39,608 nt of DNA from Bacteroidales bacterium (GTDB lineage: Bacteria > Bacteroidota > Bacteroidia > Bacteroidales > UBA932), in the NCBI GenBank assembly GCA_017445755.1, contig JAFSSE010000016.1, positions 1 through 39,608 on the forward strand, in the 5' to 3' direction. A program made the translations under genes and the position numbers. The stretch's first letter is position 1. Each line of letters opens with the position of its first letter. The notes under the pieces are model-generated. The model was not told where the DNA came from, ran no database searches, and worked only from the letters and a program-made list of their open reading frames with translations. Of this stretch, positions 32,894 to 39,608 are shown in pieces.

Positions 32894-33739
32894 TTATTTC
32901 AAAGGGTGGATAGCCCCGTCGAAGGTACAGACCTCGGCGGAAACCTTTACCGCGGCCTCATGGCACTCCGGGATGGTTTTTCCATGCAGTAAAGACGTAA
33001 CGAAAACGGCCGTAAAAGAGTCTCCCGCCCCGACTGTATCGCGGACGGCGACCCTGGGGGTGTCGATATGGGAAATTACTCCCGAAGCATCATAAACCTC
33101 GCTGTAGGCGGCTCCAAGGGTATAAACCACGTATTTCAGGGAGTAGCGCCGGATAAGGGAGAGGATGTCTTTTTCGCCTGTCAGGGAAAGCACGACCGGA
33201 AGCTCGTCTTCGTTGAGTTTCAAGATATCGGCCTCCTTGAGGGAGGGCTCGACCACCTCCCTGGAATAGTAGTGCTGCCGTAGGTTTATGTCGAAAACTT
33301 TGAGGCAGGACTTCGGGGCGGCCGAAAGGAGCGAAAGGATTGAAGACCTCGAAACAGGACTCCTCTGGGCAAGGGAGCCCCAGCAGACGGCGTTTGCCCC
33401 GCCTACCAACGAGAGTGCTTCCGGAGTGGACTCCAGAGCATCCCAGGCCACATTTTCCACAATCTCGTACTGTGGAATTCCGTCCCCGGAAAGCTTTACG
33501 TTAACCCGGGAGGTCGGAAGGGAATTGACCTGAAGCGCCGAAAAATCAACCCCGGTTTTTCCGAGGGCTTCGACCGTTTCCTTCCCGAGGGGATCGTCCC
33601 CTATGGCGCTGACGGCATATGCCCTTGCGCCGGTCTCCTTTGCATAGAAGGCAAAGTTCAGCGGTGCGCCTCCGAGGCGCTTCCCTTCGGGGAGCATGTC
33701 CCAGACAATCTCCCCGATACCGACAACCACCGGTTCCAT
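32894..33739 (-). CDS. PfkB-family sugar kinase, fructokinase-like
   Basis: The 281-residue protein has the ribokinase/PfkB fold with GGAPLNFAFYAK near the N-terminus, NLRQHYYS and LKLNEDEL in the middle, and the C-terminal ATP and catalytic motif DTVGAGDSFTA with the catalytic Asp. Similarity and length fit bacterial fructokinases that make fructose-6-phosphate, but PfkB specificity is hard to read from sequence. Its start overlaps the stop of the dehydrogenase gene by one base. The pair could convert a hexitol to fructose and then to fructose-6-phosphate. It is followed without gap by rsmA. Confidence 0.87.
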   Translation of the reverse strand: MEPVVVGIGEIVWDMLPEGKRLGGAPLNFAFYAKETGARAYAVSAIGDDPLGKETVEALGKTGVDFSALQVNSLPTSRVNVKLSGDGIPQYEIVENVAWDALESTPEALSLVGGANAVCWGSLAQRSPVSRSSILSLLSAAPKSCLKVFDINLRQHYYSREVVEPSLKEADILKLNEDELPVVLSLTGEKDILSLIRRYSLKYVVYTLGAAYSEVYDASGVISHIDTPRVAVRDTVGAGDSFTAVFVTSLLHGKTIPECHEAAVKVSAEVCTFDGAIHPLK

Positions 33740-34770
33740 TACCGCTCGAGGTCTATCATGACCTTCATGGAGGTCTCCCGGTTCGCATCTATGAAACGAT
33801 AGGCCTCAAGGTACTGTTCAAAGGGGAAACGATTGGAAATCAGCGGCTCCAGATTAATCTCTCCCTTTGACACCATATCCACCGCAGTGAGGTAGTCCTC
33901 GTGGCGGTACATCATGGTCCCGATAAGGCGGAGCTCATGCTCCCCGAGATAGAACATACTGAGGGCAGGGTCCTTGGAGAATACGGCTACGACTACGATG
34001 TCGCTCCCCTTCTCAATCGTCTCCATCAGCGAACGGATCGACGATTCGACCCCGGCAACTTCGAAGCCGACCTGGTATCCTTCGTCTCCGAAGACCTCCG
34101 GAACGGCTTCTTTCAGGGATTTTTTCGTGACATTGAGCGTATGCTCGATGCCGCAGGTCTTCGCTATGTCCAGCCGCTTGTCGGAAACGTCCGTAATTAG
34201 GACTTTCCGGGCGCCCCGGGCAATGGCGAACTGAGCGACGAGATTCCCGATGGTCCCGGCGCCGGAAACGACCACATTCTTTCCGCGGAGGTCGGTGCGC
34301 ATAGTGGCATGGGCCCCGACGGCGGATGGCTCGATCATGGCTCCGTACTCAAGGGACATCCCCTCCGGAAGCTTCACGACCCTGTCGTCGTCAACTACGA
34401 AATAATCCTCCGCGGCCCCGTCGGCCTGGAAGGCCTGGACCCTAAGATGCTCGCAGACATTGTATTGACCCCGGCGGCATGGGTTGCACTCCCCGCAGAC
34501 CAGCTGGGGACGTGCGGTGATGTTGTCCCCCTCCCGGCAAACGGTCACCTGAGCTCCCGTCGCAACCACTGTCCCTGAATACTCATGTCCCTGGACGACC
34601 GGATAGAAGGTCGCCGGGTGGACTCCATGGAAAGAATGGATTTCACTCCCGCATATTCCGATTTTTTTCACTCTCAGCATCACCTCGTGGGGGCCGAGGT
34701 CTTCTTTACGGGGAGCCGGGACCTCCCTGAATTCAATTTTCCCGGGTTCAATCAATACTGCCTGTCTCAT
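33739..34770 (-). CDS. zinc-dependent medium-chain dehydrogenase, polyol type
   Basis: The 343-residue MDR protein has the catalytic zinc site (GICGSEIHSFHG, GHEYSG), the structural zinc site with four cysteines (CGECNPCRRGQYNVC) and an NAD-binding Rossmann motif (VVSGAGTIGNLVAQ). The nearest groups I recognise are sorbitol, galactitol-1-phosphate or threonine dehydrogenases. Paired with a fructokinase-like kinase, oxidation of a hexitol or polyol to a ketose is the best guess. It is the first gene of the operon and has a good promoter at 34791-34822. It could also act on a PTS-derived polyol phosphate from the operon 20 kb away (speculative). Confidence 0.85.
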   Translation of the reverse strand: MRQAVLIEPGKIEFREVPAPRKEDLGPHEVMLRVKKIGICGSEIHSFHGVHPATFYPVVQGHEYSGTVVATGAQVTVCREGDNITARPQLVCGECNPCRRGQYNVCEHLRVQAFQADGAAEDYFVVDDDRVVKLPEGMSLEYGAMIEPSAVGAHATMRTDLRGKNVVVSGAGTIGNLVAQFAIARGARKVLITDVSDKRLDIAKTCGIEHTLNVTKKSLKEAVPEVFGDEGYQVGFEVAGVESSIRSLMETIEKGSDIVVVAVFSKDPALSMFYLGEHELRLIGTMMYRHEDYLTAVDMVSKGEINLEPLISNRFPFEQYLEAYRFIDANRETSMKVMIDLER

Positions 34771-34790
34771 ATAAAACGATATTACGCCAT

Positions 34791-34822
34791 CAAAGGTAAC
34801 AATAAATTTAGCCCTTCACAAA
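34791..34822 (-). promoter_or_regulatory. promoter of the dehydrogenase-kinase-rsmA operon
   Basis: On the minus strand TTTG (34819-34822), 20 bases, then TACCTTTG (34791-34798) match the Bacteroidota consensus, 20 bases before the dehydrogenase ATG. Confidence 0.75.
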
Positions 34823-34838
34823 ATGAAAGATGTTTTAA

Positions 34839-34869
34839 TTTGTGGTTTCCCCTATATTACTTATATTTG
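34839..34869 (+). promoter_or_regulatory. promoter of the orphan tip/immunity-like gene pair
   Basis: TTTG (34839-34842), 19 bases, then TATATTTG (34862-34869). The -7 box and the leader after it are nearly the same as those of the RHS gene promoter at 35659-35690. It is back-to-back with the leftward promoter at 34791-34822. Confidence 0.75.
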
Positions 34870-34888
34870 TAAGCAGTTCATAACCTAT
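34845..34888 (+). repeat. 44-bp promoter/leader direct repeat, copy 1
   Basis: From GTTTCCCCTA to AACCTAT this copy matches 35666-35709 with only two mismatches and no gap. It covers most of the spacer, the -7 box and the 5' leader. Similarity stops within the start codon of the orphan tip ORF, which marks a recombination junction. Confidence 0.85.
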
Positions 34889-35078
34889 GGGGGCTGCTAA
34901 TCTTGAAGCATCAGGAGTTGGTAGTCTTTGGCCTTGGGGGCATGATTATGCAAACAGAACCATAGAATTCGCAGGATCTATTTGCATAGGTATTCTCTCT
35001 GGAAGATGTACTATCAACATTGATCCTTACGCACCAATGATTCCTCGTGTTCCAACATATTATGCTCCCAAACCATAA
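34887..35078 (+). CDS. orphan toxin-tip-like ORF, function unrecognised
   Basis: The 63-residue product (starting MGAANLEASGVGSLWPW, ending YYAPKP) lacks a signal peptide and any motif I can name. Its ATG is made at the junction between the 44-bp leader repeat (supplying AT) and unrelated downstream sequence (supplying G). Base composition is more AT-rich than the main part of the window. Directly downstream (six bases) is a small membrane protein of the immunity type, and a leader-matched RHS gene follows. I infer a displaced C-terminal tip of an RHS-like protein joined to the RHS promoter by deletion of the core. It could instead be a decayed, untranslated remnant. Confidence 0.45.
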   Translation: MGAANLEASGVGSLWPWGHDYANRTIEFAGSICIGILSGRCTINIDPYAPMIPRVPTYYAPKP

Positions 35079-35084
35079 GTAAAG

Positions 35085-35516
35085 ATGACTTCTATGTTAC
35101 GTTCAAAATCCACTTTTTCATTTTATTTTCTATGCGCGATATTGGTTCTTCTAATAGTACTCATATCTTATGCAATTATATATTCAGTATGGGATGCCTA
35201 TTACAAATACCTGCTTAAAAATAATGGAGAGCAAGTAGTTGCAACAATAATTAGAAAAGACAACGGAAGGGCACAATATGACATTGAGTATGATGGTGTC
35301 TATTATCGGCGATGGATATCATTATCGAAAAAAGCGTATCGGCGAATACATATTGGAGAAAGCTTTTATGCTTTAGTTTTACCAGACAAGTTGCAATATG
35401 ACCATGAAGGCGGAATAACTCCCAGATGTTTTACAATTATTCTAGAACCTCTTCCTGAGTCCCAACAAAAGATTGATGAAGAAAAAAAACGAATTTTTAA
35501 TATGTATAATAGATGA
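35085..35516 (+). CDS. small one-TM protein, possible immunity protein
   Basis: The 143-residue protein has a short basic N-terminus, one long hydrophobic segment (about 11-36), and a soluble beta-rich domain (about 48-115) with VVATIIRKDN, AQYDIEYDGVYYRRW and GESFYALVLPDK. It recalls DUF3592-like membrane proteins but I am not sure. The charged tail is Lys/Glu-rich. GC content is near one third, far below the neighbouring genes, which points to transfer. The place directly after an orphan tip ORF and before an RHS gene is typical for immunity proteins of polymorphic toxins. Start at ATG 35085; ATG 35094 is an alternative. Confidence 0.6.
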   Translation: MTSMLRSKSTFSFYFLCAILVLLIVLISYAIIYSVWDAYYKYLLKNNGEQVVATIIRKDNGRAQYDIEYDGVYYRRWISLSKKAYRRIHIGESFYALVLPDKLQYDHEGGITPRCFTIILEPLPESQQKIDEEKKRIFNMYNR

Positions 35517-35547
35517 AAGCGCTAAGGAATGATCAGAATGCCTTTCC

Positions 35548-35655
35548 CGTGGCGCGTAACTTATAGACACTTAACTATTTGCACGTAACAATGTGCCCAT
35601 TTTTAGGCACGTCGTTTTGCATAATGCGCTGAGTATAATATACTTGCCTGCCACG
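35548..35655 (+). repeat. 108-bp palindromic interspersed repeat, copy 2
   Basis: It runs from CGTGGCGCG to TGCCACG, the same length as copy 1 at 145-252, in inverted orientation to it, with 17 mismatches and no gaps by my count. The central hairpin GTGCC...GGCAC is kept, while the outer right arm has diverged. It lies in the gap between the immunity-like gene and the RHS gene and ends three bases before the RHS -33 box. As for copy 1, a TTTG/TAnnTTTG promoter follows on the same strand. Confidence 0.8.
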
Positions 35656-35658
35656 GAG

Positions 35659-35690
35659 TTTGCTTGTTTCCCCTAAATTACTTATATTTG
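35659..35690 (+). promoter_or_regulatory. promoter of the SpvB/RHS-type gene
   Basis: TTTG (35659-35662), 20 bases, then TATATTTG (35683-35690), 24 bases before the ATG at 35715. Confidence 0.75.
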
Positions 35691-35709
35691 TAAGCAGTTC
35701 ACAACCTAT
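35666..35709 (+). repeat. 44-bp promoter/leader direct repeat, copy 2
   Basis: This is the partner of 34845-34888, with two mismatches. Here the leader continues as TTTGTATGAAA into the genuine signal peptide of the RHS-type protein, so this is probably the parental arrangement. Confidence 0.85.
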
Positions 35710-35714
35710 TTTGT

Positions 35715-38700
35715 ATGAAAAGACTCTTCCTCGCTTTTCTCTTCCTCGCTTCTTTCTTCCAAGCCCGGGCCGACGGATACGCTGTCGGGGAGATTCCTTA
35801 TGAGGTTGGGGTAAGCCCTTCGGGAGGAAGGACCATAAGTGTTCCTATCATGACGGCTCCGTGCCGCGGTACGGTGCCGGGGGTGTCAATCTGTTATAGC
35901 AGCCAGGGCGGGGACGGAGTCGCCGGCTTCGGGTGGGACATCGGGGGGCTCTCTTCGATCACGCTCGCCCCGAAGACCATGTACTACGACGGTACGGTCG
36001 GGGAGCCGGATCCTTCACTCCCTTCTTCCCAGGTCTTCGCCCTGGACGGGGTCAGACTGGTAGACAATCTTGAATCTTATGATTTCCCAGACTATGATTA
36101 CGTTACGGTCCAGGGAAGGATATTTATTCAAAAGGTGGTTTCTTCAAACGGGGAAATCGTCTGCTTCGATGCCCTTCTCCCGGATGGAAGTCGAAGACGA
36201 TATGGATTCAGCAACAATACGTCGACCAAACTGACATATCCCCTTACAGAGAGCATAGATCCCCTTGGATACTATATCAAGTATACATATGTCGAATCTG
36301 GAAACAGATATTACCCGACATCCATCCGCTATGGTTCCCAGAATTCCTCCTCTTTGCCATCGGAGATTCGTTTCTCCTACGATACAAGGCGCAGAAGCGA
36401 AGAGATGTTTATCTCCGGACATCAGGTTCTTCTTTCCAAACTTCTTGCCTCTATAACATCATATAACGATGGACAGGTACTTAGGAACTACTCTTTTTCG
36501 CACCGGCTTTCAGGCAGGGAGATGTGCCTGTCGCAGATTGATTGTTCGGCCCCTGACGGTTCTGCTCTGAATCCTTTATTCTTCTCTTACGGGCAAACAG
36601 GCGCAGATAGAGGACTGGTAACCGAGCGCCAGATGACCCTATGGTCCTACCCATCCGGAACAGGGAACCGTTTCCGGGGAAAATTTCTTCCTCAGAGTTA
36701 TTCAGACGGGCTAATTGCATATACGGATGGATACCCAACCTACGGCATAATCCAGGGTGATGAAAGTGCTGGGGACGACCTGCAGTTCGGAAGTTTATTT
36801 CCCGCTAACGGAATAATCTGTGTATACAAATCCCTAGATACCTCTGCTCTTCCGTACCAAATTACCGCCGGTACTGGTTTCCAGGTAGCGGGAGCCGCTG
36901 ATATTGACGGAGACGGGGTGGACGAAATGGTGAAGGTCAACTTCGGAGTTTTCGACGAGGAAGAATCGACGCTGGATATCACAGTATTCCATTTTAACGA
37001 GTCTCAGACTCCGTCGTCATACTTTGGAGATGTTTCTGTTTCTGGAACAGTTCAAGATGGCGATTACTATAGCCCGATGAGCCGGAGTTATTTCTTCGGA
37101 GATTTTCTGGGAAACGGGAAAACACAGCTACTCTCAGTTGCCCATTCTTTCAATGGTTATTTCGGAGGGACCGCATGTTTCGCCCTTATAGACCTGGAGA
37201 GTCTTTCGATCATTTCCGAGACCCCAATGCCCCTCGTCTATATCAGCCCCGACACTGAAGATCGTTTTGCCGCAGTAGACATGGATGGTGACGGCAGGAC
37301 CGAGCTTTATAACATGATGACTGCTGATGTCTACGGCATCTCGTCCACCGGGGCTTTCTCGCTTAAAGACAACTGGGGCTCAGCACAGGGAATCTTTCCA
37401 AGGAATCGTTGCTTTTTTGGGGATGTTAACGGTGATGGGTTGCCGGACATTGTGGCTGCTCCTGCTAATTCTTCGCCTACATATCAAAATGTTTTCCTTC
37501 CCGTCTGGGTTCCTCATGTCTGTCCTTACTGCATCCAGGACGAGCCGATAATATCTTCAGGTAGTCGGATTTGCCGTCACTGCGGTAGAGATCTCTTTGC
37601 ATACTTTCTTGAGGATCTTCCTACTAAGGGACGTTGTTACAAATGCTCAGCTATACTATCCGACATGCGGGAGGACGAGACTTACGATCAAGATGAAATA
37701 GATATTGACAACTGCCTTTTCTGTCATGACCATGGTTTTACATTCTCCCGGGCGATAGAGAATATCCCCACCTCTGCTAAAACATGGACTGTATATAAGA
37801 ACAACGGAAAACAGTTTGTATCCTCAACACAGCAGCTTATTCCGGTAATTTCTGGAGATTCTTTCCAGTTGATGGATCTTGACCGTGACGGGAAAATGGA
37901 CCTTCTTCGTTACAGAAACGGCCAGTTTGCCCTCTTCCTTAATCGGTCTGGACAATTTGCATCTGTTCCGGCTGGAACCCTTCCGGTCAACGGAATTCCA
38001 GCAGGATTAGGGTTTCAGACCATGAACGCCTTCGGCGCCTCCCATGTGATACTGTTAACAGGGAGTCAGGTAAGTACTCTTTCCTATGGAGATTTTGACA
38101 GCTGTCTTATGACGGGGGTGACCGACAGTTTCGGGAATCAGACCGTGAGCAAGTACTGTACAGCATATGATTCTTCCGGAAGTTACCACCCTACTTCCGC
38201 AACTGTGACTTTCCCGTTCTGCCAAACATTCCTCCCCTTGACTCTTGTATCAGAGAGCATGATGTACATGGATGGGAGATCATCTCCCATTGGAAATAAT
38301 CATTTTGACTACTATGGAGCGGTTATTTCCAGAGATGGTAGGGGCTTCCGCGGTTTCGAGCGGACCGTGGAACGGGACAGCATCAGGAACCGTTCCACCG
38401 ACATGTATTACAACCCGACCCTATGCGTTCTTACGGACTTATCAACCAATACAGGACATAACAGTTATATATACAGCCGGCAGGTATTTCCCAACAAGGA
38501 GGAACGTATCCTTCTCTTGTCTGAAGAAGATGAAGACTTATTGAAAGGTATAATTTCCAGAAAGACTTACACTTATGATATCCACGGGTACCCGCTCTCA
38601 ATAGAGGAGTCCCGGTGCTTTGACACCGAGGAGGATGAAACCTCGGAGGAATCAACACAGATGACCTATTGTCACTACTTTGACCAGGAAGAGTATGTCA

Positions 38701-39608
38701 TGGGACTGGTCACGAGCAGAAGCATAACCAGGAGCAAACATCAAAGCGACACGGTGTCATGGACGGAACGTGATGATTACAGCTACGACTATGATACAAA
38801 AAAGATAGACCAACGTATTCATTACGTATGCAACGGGTCAGATTCAGAAGTCAGCAGGACCCGATGGACCTACGACTCTTACGGGAATCCCCTTACCGAA
38901 AGGACCAGCGTTTACGGGGCCACCGGCTATGTCGGTAAGACCTTTACGTACGGGTCTGGCGGGAGGACCCTCGCGAGCGAAACGGATGCGCTCGGGCTCA
39001 CGACGACCTTCTCCGGGTATGACCGCTTCGGACATCCCGCATCCTCGACGGATCACCTTGGAAGGACTACCACCTATTCATATGATTCCTTCGGTCAGCT
39101 GTTAAAGACCGTCTTCCCGGATGGAACCGTTGACAGCACTGCTGTTGCCTGGGGCGGGAAAGGGAAATATACCGTAAGTCACTGTGTCTCGGGGGCGCCT
39201 ACACAGGTTACCCATTTCGATGCACTCTCCCGGGAAGTGAGGCGCGAGGAACAATGTTTCAACGGTGCATGGCGAAAAGTAGACAGGGAGTACGACTCCT
39301 TCGGACGTCCCTATCGGGAGTCCCTCCCCTTCAGGGAAACCTCTCCTCTGTACTGGGCCGTGCACACCTATGACGCCTATGACCGCCCGACGGGTGTCCT
39401 CGAGCCCTCCGGGAAGGAAACGACATGGACTTACGGATCTGCACAGTCGTACAGCGTCACACGCGTTGAGGACGGAATACAGACGCAGTCTTTCATAGAC
39501 GCCTCCGGAAGTGTTACGATGGTAGTAGACGGCGGAGGGACTATTTCCTATGACATCCGGCCTGACGGCCAGCCCTCTTCAGTAAGCGTTACAGGGGGCG
39601 GAGTGACG
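35715..39608 (+). CDS. secreted SpvB/RHS-repeat protein, C-terminus beyond window
   Basis: Reading from ATG 35715, the frame is open for 1298 codons to the window end. It starts with a signal peptide (MKRLFLAFLFLASFFQARA). An SpvB/TcaC-like N-terminal beta domain follows (about 20-120, with GFGWDIGGLSSIT). Next is an FG-GAP/VCBS region with four calcium-loop motifs: DIDGDG at 396, DMDGDG at 522, DVNGDG at 570 and DLDRDG at 721. A TcdB/SpvB-like middle region comes next, then RHS/YD repeats from about 1055 (YDSYGNP, YDRFGHP, YDSFGQL, YDSFGRP, YDAYDRP). Such proteins form a hollow shell that encloses a C-terminal toxin, which lies outside the window. A cysteine-rich insert at 603-670 is unusual. 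It has its own promoter, and an orphan tip and immunity-like gene lie upstream. Confidence 0.85.
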   Translation, partial: MKRLFLAFLFLASFFQARADGYAVGEIPYEVGVSPSGGRTISVPIMTAPCRGTVPGVSICYSSQGGDGVAGFGWDIGGLSSITLAPKTMYYDGTVGEPDPSLPSSQVFALDGVRLVDNLESYDFPDYDYVTVQGRIFIQKVVSSNGEIVCFDALLPDGSRRRYGFSNNTSTKLTYPLTESIDPLGYYIKYTYVESGNRYYPTSIRYGSQNSSSLPSEIRFSYDTRRRSEEMFISGHQVLLSKLLASITSYNDGQVLRNYSFSHRLSGREMCLSQIDCSAPDGSALNPLFFSYGQTGADRGLVTERQMTLWSYPSGTGNRFRGKFLPQSYSDGLIAYTDGYPTYGIIQGDESAGDDLQFGSLFPANGIICVYKSLDTSALPYQITAGTGFQVAGAADIDGDGVDEMVKVNFGVFDEEESTLDITVFHFNESQTPSSYFGDVSVSGTVQDGDYYSPMSRSYFFGDFLGNGKTQLLSVAHSFNGYFGGTACFALIDLESLSIISETPMPLVYISPDTEDRFAAVDMDGDGRTELYNMMTADVYGISSTGAFSLKDNWGSAQGIFPRNRCFFGDVNGDGLPDIVAAPANSSPTYQNVFLPVWVPHVCPYCIQDEPIISSGSRICRHCGRDLFAYFLEDLPTKGRCYKCSAILSDMREDETYDQDEIDIDNCLFCHDHGFTFSRAIENIPTSAKTWTVYKNNGKQFVSSTQQLIPVISGDSFQLMDLDRDGKMDLLRYRNGQFALFLNRSGQFASVPAGTLPVNGIPAGLGFQTMNAFGASHVILLTGSQVSTLSYGDFDSCLMTGVTDSFGNQTVSKYCTAYDSSGSYHPTSATVTFPFCQTFLPLTLVSESMMYMDGRSSPIGNNHFDYYGAVISRDGRGFRGFERTVERDSIRNRSTDMYYNPTLCVLTDLSTNTGHNSYIYSRQVFPNKEERILLLSEEDEDLLKGIISRKTYTYDIHGYPLSIEESRCFDTEEDETSEESTQMTYCHYFDQEEYVMGLVTSRSITRSKHQSDTVSWTERDDYSYDYDTKKIDQRIHYVCNGSDSEVSRTRWTYDSYGNPLTERTSVYGATGYVGKTFTYGSGGRTLASETDALGLTTTFSGYDRFGHPASSTDHLGRTTTYSYDSFGQLLKTVFPDGTVDSTAVAWGGKGKYTVSHCVSGAPTQVTHFDALSREVRREEQCFNGAWRKVDREYDSFGRPYRESLPFRETSPLYWAVHTYDAYDRPTGVLEPSGKETTWTYGSAQSYSVTRVEDGIQTQSFIDASGSVTMVVDGGGTISYDIRPDGQPSSVSVTGGGVT
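37521..37724 (+). other. four-CxxC zinc-ribbon-like insert inside the RHS-type protein
   Basis: Residues 603-670 of the SpvB/RHS-type protein contain C603PYC606, C620RHC623, C641YKC644 and C667LFC670. The spacing would allow two zinc ribbons. They interrupt the FG-GAP region between the DVNGDG loop at 570 and the WTVYKNNG strand at about 690. The reading frame is intact through the insert. Confidence 0.7.

Noticed and set aside
1-39608. tRNA, rRNA, riboswitches or insertion-sequence transposases
   Set aside because: I looked in the intergenic gaps, which are mostly under 200 bases, and found no cloverleaf, conserved riboswitch core or transposase motif.

Overview
The window looks like a chromosomal segment from a high-GC (by eye about 55-57%) member of the Bacteroidota, most likely Bacteroidales. 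The evidence is a SusC/SusD pair, an ECF sigma/FecR pair, many lipoprotein signal peptides, BACON domains, a DUF6377-type regulator, and promoters of the Bacteroides type (TTTG, 19-21 bases, TAnnTTTG). No genus can be named from sequence alone.

Layout. Bases 1-375 hold the start of a leftward gene, a 108-bp palindromic repeat and the promoter of a DUF6377-type membrane regulator (376-1545). A leftward pair follows: an ACS-type MFS transporter and a secreted endonuclease/exonuclease/phosphatase (EEP) family enzyme (3743 to 1564). A small secreted or membrane protein lies at 3883-4383 on the other strand. From 14273 down to 4442 runs a tight eight-gene leftward operon: glycerol-1-phosphate dehydrogenase, GlpT-like organophosphate antiporter, glycerophosphodiester phosphodiesterase (GDPD), mannitol-type PTS EIICBA, HPr, enzyme I, a secreted propeller-like protein and an AraB-type ribulokinase. 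A terminator and a promoter separate it from the upstream leftward operon (25444 to 14404): FecR, SusC with an STN signalling domain, SusD, a BACON lipoprotein, a GDPD lipoprotein and a large two-module BACON/beta-helix lipoprotein. A GH109-like lipoprotein gene (25535-26914, rightward) sits between fecR and its probable sigma factor (27463-26918). The sigma gene is the last of a leftward run aspS, EEP-propeller fusion, EEP lipoprotein, sigma. Further right are rsmA, a PfkB sugar kinase and a zinc-dependent polyol-type dehydrogenase (34770 to 32102).

The right end (34839-39608) is different. It holds a duplicated promoter/leader, an AT-rich orphan tip-like ORF plus a one-TM immunity-like protein, a second copy of the 108-bp repeat, and the first 1298 codons of a secreted SpvB/RHS-type protein that runs off the window. 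This looks like a polymorphic-toxin locus.

How the genes may work together (inference): the surface and periplasmic enzymes include two GDPDs, two or three EEP phosphodiesterase/phosphatase-like proteins and a GH109. They are combined with a SusCD importer, a glycerol-phosphate antiporter, a glycerol-1-phosphate dehydrogenase, a polyol PTS and a ribulokinase that may accept ribitol. This suggests a locus for using polyol-phosphodiester material, such as teichoic acids or phosphoglycerol head groups, rather than an ordinary polysaccharide utilisation locus. It contains no polysaccharide lyase and only one glycosidase.
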